Source: Limisalsivibrio acetivorans (GTDB lineage: Bacteria > Chrysiogenota > Deferribacteres > Deferribacterales > Geovibrionaceae). Taken from it: DNA of 64,000 bases. The notes beneath the pieces were generated by a model. It was not told the origin of the DNA. It did not search any database and was given only the letters and a program-made list of their open reading frames with translations. The number at the start of each line of letters is the position of its first letter. Position 1 is the first letter of the stretch. Position numbers and translations under genes: made by a program. The stretch is from NCBI RefSeq assembly GCF_000421105.1, contig NZ_ATWF01000001.1:778930-842929 (forward strand), in the 5' to 3' direction. Positions 54,411 to 62,273 of the stretch are shown here, one piece after another.

Positions 54411-55304
54411 TCAAACGGAGCCACCCTTTTTCGCGCCAAGGCGGAGGAGTGCGGAGGTCTGCATGCGAATCTCTGTTTTCACATCACTGCTAAGCCGGCG
54501 AAGCCATTTACGGGGTATTGCGCTTGTGCCGTACATTGCTCCGGCGAGCATCCCGGCAAGTGCACCGTTTGTGTCCGCATCACCCCCCTGATTAACTGTG
54601 CGTACGAGGATATCCTCGAAGGATACGCCGTCGAAGAAATGATGCATAACGGTTTTGAAGGTGTCCTTTATATATCCGCTGCATTCACCTTTATATCTGG
54701 AGAAGGAGAAGTGGGGATGCTCCCTGATAAATACGGAGGCTGTATCGAGGGCCCTGATCTTGTTTCCTGTGAGCAGGAGCTGTCTTGTTATGTCGCCGAA
54801 GGCAAGGGTTGCAAGATCGGAGAGTTCGTTATTGTGGGTTATATGACATTGGGCGAGGGTATATTCCGAAAACCTGTCCCAGTCCTCCATACAAAAGAAG
54901 ATCATGGGGAGGTTTCGCATACATGCACCGTTCCCTGCGGAGAACTCGCTTTCGGGGGAAATTAGCTGCCCCTTCAGCATATAGTCACGTATCCCCCTGC
55001 GGACGGTGGAACCAATATCCACAGGCTTCGAGCGCATCCACCGGACAAACTCATCCGCCGCACTCTCAACACTGAATCCCCCCTGGGAGAGGATACTTCT
55101 TCCGAGTGCGATGCACATCTCCGTATCGTCCGTAACCCTGCCGGGTCTGAGTTTCAGCCAGCCGCCGCCGATGATCCTGTTGTGGACACCGTAGGTTGTC
55201 TTTATCTCCCGCTCTGTCATGAATTCCACAGTTGCACCGAGGGCATCCCCCACAGCGAAACCGAGATAGGCTCCCTCCGCCCTGTCAAATATATCAGCTT
55301 CCAT
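54411..55304 (-). CDS. draG: ADP-ribosyl-[dinitrogenase reductase] glycohydrolase DraG
   Basis: The product has 297 residues with the ADP-ribosylglycohydrolase motifs: GFAVGDALGATVEF, RVTDDTEMC for the first metal aspartates and NQGGDADTNGALAGMLAGA for the second. It removes ADP-ribose from NifH arginine, reactivating nitrogenase when ammonium falls. It is divergent from draT across 34 bases. In other bacteria its location is controlled by GlnK-AmtB; here the only Amt is the chemoreceptor fusion. Confidence 0.93.
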   Translation of the reverse strand: MEADIFDRAEGAYLGFAVGDALGATVEFMTEREIKTTYGVHNRIIGGGWLKLRPGRVTDDTEMCIALGRSILSQGGFSVESAADEFVRWMRSKPVDIGSTVRRGIRDYMLKGQLISPESEFSAGNGACMRNLPMIFFCMEDWDRFSEYTLAQCHITHNNELSDLATLAFGDITRQLLLTGNKIRALDTASVFIREHPHFSFSRYKGECSGYIKDTFKTVMHHFFDGVSFEDILVRTVNQGGDADTNGALAGMLAGAMYGTSAIPRKWLRRLSSDVKTEIRMQTSALLRLGAKKGGSV

Positions 55305-55338
55305 GGTAATTGGCCTTTTTATTGCTTAAAATACTGCT

Positions 55339-56127
55339 ATGGACATCAAAAAACCCTTCTACCACCACACAAACCGGATAAACATCCCCTCCTGGCTCTT
55401 TGCGAGCAGGGTATATAATACGAGTGCACAGGAAATACATATCAGCGGCGTAAACGAGTACTACGGCGATATATTTCGAGCCATAAGCGAATGCGGCGAT
55501 ATATCCGAGTCCTGTCGTATCTTCGAATCCGCCATGACCGAGCTTTTCAATCTCGACCTTCGTCACAGGGGGAAGCGGGTGGGGAGCTACCTCCGCCTGC
55601 TCAAGGGGTGGCTTTTCGATTCCAACAATATTGAGGGGGCTGTCCTCAAAGGATGGGTGGAGAGCCGCTTCGGGCTTGTCCCCTTCTTCCACAAGGAGAT
55701 TATTAAGGATATTAACTGTAAGGAATACTACGACTATATGGTGGAGAAGATGAACGGCAGGCACAACAAAAATATGATGTTTCATCAACTGGATCTCCTC
55801 TATACATATATACAGACGATGCTTGGGGGCTACTTCGGAGAATACACCCCCCATGTGACCCTCTACCGGGGTGTCAACAACCTCGAGGAACACAGGATAA
55901 TCGAGCGAAAAAGCAAGAGGGAGGTCTGCATTGAGCAGAACTCCCTCGTATCCTTCACAGCATCCAGAGAGGTGGCTGAGTCCTTCGGAGACTATATTCT
56001 GGAGGTGAAGGTTCCATATACAAAGGTGTTTTTCTTCGCCACCGCCATGCCCACAGTCAGCTTCTGCGGTGAGGATGAATTCATCATCCTCGGCGGCAGG
56101 TACGACACAACTATCAGATACTACTGA
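55339..56127 (+). CDS. draT: NAD+-dinitrogenase-reductase ADP-ribosyltransferase DraT
   Basis: The 262-residue protein begins MDIKKPFYHHTNRINIPSW and has TLYRGVNNLEEH, NSLVSFTASREVAESFGDYILEV and a C-terminal DEFIILGG segment, the R-S-E arrangement of DraT. It switches nitrogenase off by ADP-ribosylating R101 of NifH after ammonium shock. Ribosome site upstream is weak. The last 7 bases overlap the convergent nifZ. Confidence 0.92.
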   Translation: MDIKKPFYHHTNRINIPSWLFASRVYNTSAQEIHISGVNEYYGDIFRAISECGDISESCRIFESAMTELFNLDLRHRGKRVGSYLRLLKGWLFDSNNIEGAVLKGWVESRFGLVPFFHKEIIKDINCKEYYDYMVEKMNGRHNKNMMFHQLDLLYTYIQTMLGGYFGEYTPHVTLYRGVNNLEEHRIIERKSKREVCIEQNSLVSFTASREVAESFGDYILEVKVPYTKVFFFATAMPTVSFCGEDEFIILGGRYDTTIRYY

Positions 56128-56441
56128 CAGCTCCCCCCGCAGGATGCCTCAACACAGCCGTCATCAGGCACGCTGAGGGGCTCATCTAGCTTTGTCCACT
56201 CCCCCGTATCGGGATTAAAGTCCTCAACAATCTCAAGCTCCTGCTCACGAAAACCGAGGATCTTTCCCGATTCCATGAAATGTATGACAATAACGGGCTT
56301 GAACATGAACTCCGTAATCTCCCTTACAAATCCGGAATCGCCAATCTCGGCAACCTTGCTCCCTCTGGAGCATCCTGCACATGTTCCATCACTCCTTATG
56401 AGCTTCTTTACCCTTACCTTCTGATTCTGCTTAAATATCAT
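56121..56441 (-). CDS. nifZ: NifZ protein with a cysteine-rich tail
   Basis: The 106-residue protein has the NifZ domain: KQNQKVRVKKLIRSDGTCAG, GDSGFVREITEF and VIVIHFMESGKILGFREQEL. NifZ assists P-cluster maturation of NifDK. An unusual C-terminal tail contains CVEASCGGSC, three cysteines that could bind iron or zinc. It follows fdxB by 8 bases. Confidence 0.87.
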   Translation of the reverse strand: MIFKQNQKVRVKKLIRSDGTCAGCSRGSKVAEIGDSGFVREITEFMFKPVIVIHFMESGKILGFREQELEIVEDFNPDTGEWTKLDEPLSVPDDGCVEASCGGSCQ

Positions 56442-56449
56442 AACTCACC

Positions 56450-56734
56450 TCACGCCTGGGCGGCGGTTGCAGGGACTTCCTCAAAGGTGAAGCATTTCTT
56501 CGCACAAGCCTTCGCACAGGCACGGCAGCCTATACAACGCTCCTCACGCTCGATACCCATGAAAACCTTGAGGGTGTCGGTCTCCTCGTCCTCCTCTTCC
56601 TGTATGCCGAGAGCTCCCTGAGGACAGGCTTTGAAGCACCTTCCGCATCCTATACAGCTCTCCTGATCAAGATCCTTTATAAACTTGGGGGTCCATTTGC
56701 TTCCGTCTTTCCTATAACTTTCAAGATATTCCAT
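56450..56734 (-). CDS. fdxB: nif-specific 2[4Fe-4S] ferredoxin FdxB
   Basis: The 94-residue protein has CIGCGRCFKACPQGA and CIGCRACAKACAKKC, two 4Fe-4S sets, and an N-terminal KFIKDLDQE segment typical of nif ferredoxin III. It may carry electrons to NifH or serve cofactor assembly. It leads the fdxB-nifZ unit; an A/GGAGG ribosome site precedes the ATG. Confidence 0.92.
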   Translation of the reverse strand: MEYLESYRKDGSKWTPKFIKDLDQESCIGCGRCFKACPQGALGIQEEEDEETDTLKVFMGIEREERCIGCRACAKACAKKCFTFEEVPATAAQA

Positions 56735-56765
56735 ATCATTACCTCCGCATTTGTTTCGGTCTTAT

Positions 56766-56783
56766 AAGCAACCCCCGTACCGT
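56766..56783 (-). promoter_or_regulatory. Sigma-54 promoter of fdxB-nifZ
   Basis: On the minus strand ACGGTACGGGGGTTGCTT has GG and GC 10 bases apart. The -24 box (CGGTAC) is weaker than its neighbours. It lies about 30 bases before the fdxB ATG. Confidence 0.65.
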
Positions 56784-56842
56784 TCTTGATGAACCATTTT
56801 TATCAACATGTTACGGAATAACAGTCACATTACGCACCACCA

Positions 56843-56860
56843 TTGTAATAAACCTTACAA
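56843..56860. promoter_or_regulatory. NifA upstream activating site between fdxB and nifA
   Basis: TTGTAATAAACCTTACAA contains TGT-N10-ACA with one arm mismatch. Its centre is about 70 bases from the fdxB -24 element and 115 from the nifA -24 element, so it can serve both, allowing NifA autoregulation. Confidence 0.8.
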
Positions 56861-56963
56861 AGCGCACATTCTGCCTGCGTACATAAAAGAAACAGAGACT
56901 GCACTTTTTTTAAGCAATTATTTACTTTTAAACCCTCAAAGCCGCTGAATACGCCTCCGTTTT

Positions 56964-56980
56964 TTGGCACGTCCATTGTT
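56964..56980 (+). promoter_or_regulatory. Sigma-54 promoter of nifA
   Basis: TTGGCACGTCCATTGTT has GG then GT 10 bases on. The expected start of transcription is near 56990, so an in-frame codon at 56990 is not usable as the translation start. Confidence 0.72.
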
Positions 56981-57037
56981 ACTTACCCAATGTGCATTTC
57001 GATCCCTCCCGCAACAGGGGGGTCGTCAATCCGATCG

Positions 57038-58705
57038 ATGTCATATATGAAAAATGAACTCAGCTATTACAAAACTGCCATAGAGACCATCTACGAGATA
57101 AGCATGGAGTTCTACTCCTCCGAGGATCGCAAGAGTGCTTTGCGTCAGGTTTTAAGCATTCTGAGCGACAATCTTGGCATGGAGCGGGGCTTCATACTCC
57201 TTTATGATGAGAACGCAAAACAGCTATATATCGAAGCATCCCTTGAAAACACCCTCGATAAGGGTGGAAGGGTCTACTACAGGCTTGAGGAGGGGATCGT
57301 GGGCAAGGTGTTTCGCCTGGGAATGCCGATTCTCATCCCCGACATAAGCAAGGAACCTATCTTCCTCAACCGTATGCGACGTGAACTGCAGAATCAGGCC
57401 TTCAGCTTCCTTGCAGTCCCAATCAAGGAGGACCACACCACCTTCGGCGTGCTTGCCGTGGATAAGAACGCCGCCGATATTTTCAGCACCACAACCGAGA
57501 TAGACCTACTCAAGATGATATCAACACTCCTCGCCTCATTCCTTCGCAAAACGGGAGAGATCGAGGAGGAGAAGAAGATCCTCTCCGACGAGAAGGAGCG
57601 TTTGCAGAATCAGGTGAGGCGCAAGTTCAGCTTCAAAGGGCTTATCGGTACGGGGAAGACTATGCAGACCGTCTTTGAGCGTGTTGCAATGGTCTCAAGG
57701 ACGAAGTCCACAGTGCTTATCAGGGGTGAAAGCGGAACGGGAAAAGAGGTTGTGGCAAAGACTGTCCACTACAACAGCGAAAGGGCAGACAAGCCTTTCA
57801 TCGCCGTCAACTGTGCCGCCATACCGGGGGAACTCATTGAGAGTGAGCTCTTCGGCTACCAGAAGGGAGCCTTCACAGGTGCCACCCAGGAGAAGAAAGG
57901 GAAGTTTGAGATGGCGGACGGCGGAACGCTTTTCCTCGATGAGATAGGGGATATGCCCCACGAGGCCCAGAGCAAGCTTTTGCGTGTTTTGCAGGAGATG
58001 CGTGTGGAACGCCTCGGCGGAACCAGATCCATAGAGGTAAACGTACGTGTTATCACGGCCACAAACAAAAACCTCGAGGAAGAGGTTCGGGCGAGCCGTT
58101 TCCGTCTTGATCTATACTACCGTCTCAACGTAGTTACCATATTCCTCCCCCCTCTGCGTAAAAGGAAGGAGGACATACCCCTTCTTGCTGAAAACAAGCT
58201 TAAGCGATTCAATGATGAATACGCCACGGAACTGAGGTTCGCCCCCGAAACACTGAATGCAATGATGCACTGCAACTACCCGGGCAACGTTCGGGAGCTT
58301 GAGAACTGCGTTGAAAGAGCCGCACTCTCAGCCATTGGCTCAAAGGAGATACGCCCCCAGCATGTGAGCTGTCTGCGGGGTGATGTCTGCTACTCCCGCC
58401 TTATGGAATCGATGTTCAGCGACGCTCCGGCACAAAGCGCAGAGACCCCGGCACCAAGACCACCCGATGCCGATCCGCCAAGGATTCAGGAGGCATACTC
58501 CCCCCCTCCCCCCATGGAGGAGAGATCACTCAGCAGTGAGCCGATACCGGATATTAAAGAGCCTATGAGTGAGCGTCAGTCCATAATTGATGCCCTTGAG
58601 AAATCAGGCTGGGTGCAGGCGAAGGCGGCAAGAATGCTCGGGATGACCGTTCGCCAGATGAACTACCGGATCAAGAAATACGACATCCACGTCCGAAGAT
58701 TCTAG
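57038..58705 (+). CDS. nifA: NifA, sigma-54 enhancer-binding activator
   Basis: The product has 555 residues from ATG 57038; ATG 57047 is an alternative and neither has a strong ribosome site. A GAF domain (about 12-165), an AAA+ domain with GESGTGKE, GAFTGA and VNCAAIP motifs (about 190-425), a proline-rich linker (about 445-520) and a Fis-type helix-turn-helix at the end (AKAARMLGMTVRQMNYRIKK) are seen. It activates the nif promoters here through the four TGT-N10-ACA sites. The GAF domain may bind 2-oxoglutarate or a PII protein; no nifL is adjacent. Confidence 0.92.
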   Translation: MSYMKNELSYYKTAIETIYEISMEFYSSEDRKSALRQVLSILSDNLGMERGFILLYDENAKQLYIEASLENTLDKGGRVYYRLEEGIVGKVFRLGMPILIPDISKEPIFLNRMRRELQNQAFSFLAVPIKEDHTTFGVLAVDKNAADIFSTTTEIDLLKMISTLLASFLRKTGEIEEEKKILSDEKERLQNQVRRKFSFKGLIGTGKTMQTVFERVAMVSRTKSTVLIRGESGTGKEVVAKTVHYNSERADKPFIAVNCAAIPGELIESELFGYQKGAFTGATQEKKGKFEMADGGTLFLDEIGDMPHEAQSKLLRVLQEMRVERLGGTRSIEVNVRVITATNKNLEEEVRASRFRLDLYYRLNVVTIFLPPLRKRKEDIPLLAENKLKRFNDEYATELRFAPETLNAMMHCNYPGNVRELENCVERAALSAIGSKEIRPQHVSCLRGDVCYSRLMESMFSDAPAQSAETPAPRPPDADPPRIQEAYSPPPPMEERSLSSEPIPDIKEPMSERQSIIDALEKSGWVQAKAARMLGMTVRQMNYRIKKYDIHVRRF

Positions 58706-58715
58706 GCAAAAAAAA

Positions 58716-58737
58716 GCCCCGCTTGTCAAGACGGGGC
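58716..58737. terminator. Hairpin after nifA
   Basis: GCCCCG and CGGGGC pair around a 10-base loop, 11 bases after the nifA stop. An A run precedes it, giving a T run only on the minus strand, so it is a better terminator for leftward read-through from the cytochrome gene. Confidence 0.6.
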
Positions 58738-58838
58738 GAGCGTTTGCGATGCGATAACTGGAGGCTATGCGCATATCTGCATCGATACCCAAAGACCCTT
58801 TTTGAGGATCCTCAAGCATAAACACAGAATATAAAGGC

Positions 58839-58858
58839 GGGGGGCATTAAAGCCCCCC
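58839..58858. terminator. Terminator of the multiheme cytochrome gene
   Basis: GGGGGGC and GCCCCCC form a 7-bp stem with a 6-base loop, 22 bases after the cytochrome stop. On the minus strand only a modest T-rich tail follows. Confidence 0.6.
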
Positions 58859-58880
58859 CTTTCAGATTTTGATTATACTG

Positions 58881-60803
58881 TTACTTCAGTTCTGAAAGCA
58901 TCTTCTCCGCCTTGGCGGTGTTATGCGGCAGAACTGCCTTGATTACATTGAGCCTGTCGAGCATATCCTCGTTCTTAGCCTTCTTGTACTTAAGGGTAAG
59001 ATTGTGGATCTTGCCGTAGAGCATGTTGTATTTACCCTGAACCTTCTCCACCTTGTCCTCATCGAAGGGGATGGACATATCAACGCCCTTAACATCCCAT
59101 ACGTTTCCGGTTACGAGATAGGGGGCGAAGTTCTCCACACTCTGACCATCCACGGGAACGGGTGTTTCGTTCATCCAGTCCGTAAAGAAGAGACCGTCCT
59201 TTGTGGCCTTGACCCTGTAGCTTCCGCTGAAGGGCTTCTTAACATCTGTGGCGTTGAAGTAGGTGTACCATGTGGTAGCTTCCTGATCGTGGCTGGAGTG
59301 GCAGGAGTCGCATTTTCTGGGCTCGCCGAGGGCGTGGCTGAGCTTATCCATCTGGATCCATGCGAGCATGCTGTCGTTCTCCTTGAGGTTCTTCTTGAAT
59401 GTACCGTTTATTACGTACATGTCGTTAACCTCGTCACCCTTTCTTTCCACAGTGAAGTCCTCTTCGCCGAGATCCTTGTTCCCTTTGATGGTCTGCTTCT
59501 CGATGGTTCTTAGCATAAGACCTGTAGGCTCCATATCCTTCTTGATATTCATAACGCCCATGGGGTAAGGCTTGAGGGGTATCCAGAGCCCTGTTTCAGG
59601 ATGCTTAACAAGGGTGGGCTGGCTTCTTACGCCATAGTACTGCTTGTGCTTGGTGTATACCTTCTTCTGCGCTTCCTGCTTTCCAGGGCCCCAGAAGGTG
59701 AACTGGTATGCACCTGATTCCTGTATGTGACATGATGAGCAGTCCACACTGCCGTGTTCATCGGAGGACTTGACGGCATCGTACACCTCGGCGTGGCAGT
59801 CCTTACACGATTCTCTGGCCTGTTCCGAGCTTAGATGACCGTAGGAGTGGCTCTCCATCTTATGGCAGTCGCTACAGCCTACTCCCGCCTTTGCATGGGC
59901 GCCGGTGGGGAGCTCATGTATAGGGAATGCAAACTCCTCTCTCATGTAGCCCGCACCCCTTCTTCTGTCGTTGGGGCCTGCGTGGCAGATGGTTCCCTTG
60001 CCGCTGCCGTAACAGGACATGGGCTCAACCTCTTTTGCAAACTTGTGGCTTGCGTTGGATTTCTTGTAGCCCTGATAGTGACAGTCGTTACAGCTTGCGT
60101 GGCATTTGTTGCACCCTCTTGCAGAACCCTTGGCGGATTCTTCCTTGTACTCTCTGGTGCAGTCCTCTTCGAGCTTATCGTAGTTGTCGCCGAACCATGC
60201 ACCGCAGTTCTGGGGCCCGGGAGGTGAATCGGTGAAGCTGGTGAATCCCCTCTGGTATTTGTTAAGACCCATGCCGGACTTGTTGTAGTCCTCTACCTCG
60301 CCCATATGACACTTACCGCAGGTCTGCTCTGCGATCTCGGGGCTGTATGCCATAGTTTCGGGGTCACGGTCGTGGTAAAAGAGCTGAATAATACGTTTGA
60401 TACCCTTCTCTTTGGCCTTTTCTGGATCGGGCTGGCGGAGAAGTACCTTAAAACGGACATCACCCTTGGGCTGGATACGGTCGTAATTGGTTATGTCTCT
60501 GCCCACAGCCTGATACTTGTGGTTTTTACCCACAGCGGCATAGAAGGGTCTGGGCATTCCTTCGTGTGCCTTCTCTGCCACTATCTCCTCGTTGTTTCCA
60601 AGGTGACAGTCTACGCAGTTGATATCACCCATGTTTACCTCTTCCTCAACCTGATCGGGGTCGAGGTAAAGCTGGGGATAGCCGAGCTTTTCCATTGCGG
60701 CTTCGTTTCCATGGCACTGCACACAGCTTGAATCCTTATCGTATGCGAATGCGCCGGAAGCTAAAAGCGTGAGAGCGAAAACGGTTAAAATAAACCTTTT
60801 CAT
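58881..60803 (-). CDS. Periplasmic multiheme cytochrome c (nine CXXCH plus one CX8CH)
   Basis: The product has 640 residues from the ATG at 60803, after AGGAGGT. A signal peptide (about 1-20) precedes nine CXXCH motifs: CVQCH, CVDCH, CGKCH, CNKCH, CNDCH, CSDCH, CKDCH, CSSCH and CDSCH. There is also a widely spaced CYGSGKGTICH (CX8CH) between the fifth and sixth. The C-terminal third is heme-poor and helical. No known family is recognised with confidence; it is likely a respiratory reductase or electron carrier for an oxyanion. The gene has its own sigma-54 promoter and lies beside an NtrC-type regulator and kinase that probably control it. Confidence 0.8.
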   Translation of the reverse strand: MKRFILTVFALTLLASGAFAYDKDSSCVQCHGNEAAMEKLGYPQLYLDPDQVEEEVNMGDINCVDCHLGNNEEIVAEKAHEGMPRPFYAAVGKNHKYQAVGRDITNYDRIQPKGDVRFKVLLRQPDPEKAKEKGIKRIIQLFYHDRDPETMAYSPEIAEQTCGKCHMGEVEDYNKSGMGLNKYQRGFTSFTDSPPGPQNCGAWFGDNYDKLEEDCTREYKEESAKGSARGCNKCHASCNDCHYQGYKKSNASHKFAKEVEPMSCYGSGKGTICHAGPNDRRRGAGYMREEFAFPIHELPTGAHAKAGVGCSDCHKMESHSYGHLSSEQARESCKDCHAEVYDAVKSSDEHGSVDCSSCHIQESGAYQFTFWGPGKQEAQKKVYTKHKQYYGVRSQPTLVKHPETGLWIPLKPYPMGVMNIKKDMEPTGLMLRTIEKQTIKGNKDLGEEDFTVERKGDEVNDMYVINGTFKKNLKENDSMLAWIQMDKLSHALGEPRKCDSCHSSHDQEATTWYTYFNATDVKKPFSGSYRVKATKDGLFFTDWMNETPVPVDGQSVENFAPYLVTGNVWDVKGVDMSIPFDEDKVEKVQGKYNMLYGKIHNLTLKYKKAKNEDMLDRLNVIKAVLPHNTAKAEKMLSELK

Positions 60804-60832
60804 ATCTACCTCCTGTAATCTCAATATCCCTT

Positions 60833-60852
60833 AACGCAAGGGGTGTGCCAAA
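60833..60852 (-). promoter_or_regulatory. Sigma-54 promoter of the multiheme cytochrome
   Basis: On the minus strand TTTGGCACACCCCTTGCGTT carries TTGGCAC-N5-TTGC, a consensus-quality -24/-12 element. It lies 30 bases before the ATG. Confidence 0.9.
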
Positions 60853-60970
60853 GAGACTCAGGGGGAAGACGTGCATAATATTCGCTTTGCACCAGTATTT
60901 TAGACAAACTAAAAAGGAAGGGTAATTCCTAGCGGAACACAAGGAGAATTGCACTATACAACACTGCACC

Positions 60971-60985
60971 CTTGCATAATGCAAG
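60971..60985. promoter_or_regulatory. Palindromic enhancer site for the adjacent NtrC-type regulator
   Basis: CTTGCAT-A-ATGCAAG is a perfect 7+1+7 palindrome about 120 bases upstream of the -24 element, just past the regulator's stop codon. A related half-site TGCATAAT occurs at 60872-60879. The distance suits an enhancer for the sigma-54 promoter. Confidence 0.6.
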
Positions 60986-60986
60986 A

Positions 60987-62273
60987 CTACCTTACGCCGT
61001 ACTCCTTAAGCCTGCGGTGGACAGTGGAGGCATCCACTCCGAGGATCTCTGCGGCTTTGGTTTTGTTTCCGCCGCACTCATCAAGGGTGGAAAGGATATG
61101 GTTTTTGATAACATCCTCAAGCCTGCTGGAGCCTGCCGCTCTGGCAGATGGGGATGAGATACTGAGGGATGCGGGGGTTATCTCTTCACCGGTTTCAAGG
61201 ATCATGCTTCGCTCGATAATGTTAGCAAGCTCACGAACGTTACCAGGGAAATGATAGGAACCCAATAAAGCCTCAGCATCCGCAGATATGCCACGCACAT
61301 CGGGATTGATATGACTGAATTTTTCCAGGAAGTGAAGAGCAAGGGGCATGATGTCCTCACGCCGCTCACGCAGAGGGGGGATCGTTATGGTGAGCACATT
61401 AAGCCTGTAGTAGAGGTCCTGCCTGAACTCTCCGCTGGAAGTCTCCTCCTCAAGGTTCCTGTTTGTGGCGGAGAGCACACGAACCCTCGCTGTCTCCGGC
61501 TCCAGACCGCCAACGGGATAATAGCTCATGGTTTCGAGGAAGCGGAGGAAACGGGGCTGTACGGGATGGGGCATCTCCCCTATCTCATCCAGAAAAAGGG
61601 TTCCGCCGTCTGCGGTGGCAACAAGCCCCCTTTTGTGCCTGTCCGCACCTGTAAACGCCCCCTTGCGGTATCCAAAAAGTTCGCTCTCAAACAGCTGTTC
61701 CTGAAGGTTTCCACAGTTCACCGGAACGAAGGGCTCCGCATATCTCTTTGATTTCTCATGGATATATCGTGCAAGAACCTCTTTACCCACACCAGTTTCA
61801 CCCGTTATGAGGATTCCCGAATCGGATTGTGCCGCCCGCTCTGCAAGCTTAAGGACAGAGGCGAAGCTGTCCGAGGTGTAAACAGGCTCCGTTCCGGTTC
61901 CAGCTATCTCGGACCGGCTCAGCTTCTGGCGCACATCCTGCAGCTTGCGACGCAGAAGTTCCACATCCACAGGCTTAAGGAAGTAGTCCGATGCGCCGGA
62001 TTTGATCGCTCGCACCGATTCCTCCACGGTTCCGAAGCCCGTTATAAGAAAGAAGAACGTATCCGGGCTCTCCTTCTTCACGTTTTCCAGCAGTTCAAGA
62101 CCGGAAAGGCCGGGCATCTTCATATCGGAGATAACGGCATCCGCCCCCGATTTGCTGAGATGCTCAAGCGCCTTGAGCGGATCATTAAAGGTTACTATAT
62201 CAAACTCGTCCTCAAGGCTTTTCTTGAGGAGCATGGAAAGCGTTACATCATCATCAACAAGAAGAACTTTCAT
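60987..62273 (-). CDS. NtrC-family sigma-54 response regulator
   Basis: The product has 428 residues. A receiver domain with D7-D9 and phospho-acceptor D50 (VISDMKMPG), an AAA+ domain with GETGVGKE and GAFTGA, and a C-terminal Fis-type helix ([22 protein letters not shown]) are present. It should bind the palindrome just after its gene and open the sigma-54 promoter of the cytochrome gene. Its start overlaps the kinase gene by 20 bases. Confidence 0.92.
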   Translation of the reverse strand: MKVLLVDDDVTLSMLLKKSLEDEFDIVTFNDPLKALEHLSKSGADAVISDMKMPGLSGLELLENVKKESPDTFFFLITGFGTVEESVRAIKSGASDYFLKPVDVELLRRKLQDVRQKLSRSEIAGTGTEPVYTSDSFASVLKLAERAAQSDSGILITGETGVGKEVLARYIHEKSKRYAEPFVPVNCGNLQEQLFESELFGYRKGAFTGADRHKRGLVATADGGTLFLDEIGEMPHPVQPRFLRFLETMSYYPVGGLEPETARVRVLSATNRNLEEETSSGEFRQDLYYRLNVLTITIPPLRERREDIMPLALHFLEKFSHINPDVRGISADAEALLGSYHFPGNVRELANIIERSMILETGEEITPASLSISSPSARAAGSSRLEDVIKNHILSTLDECGGNKTKAAEILGVDASTVHRRLKEYGVR

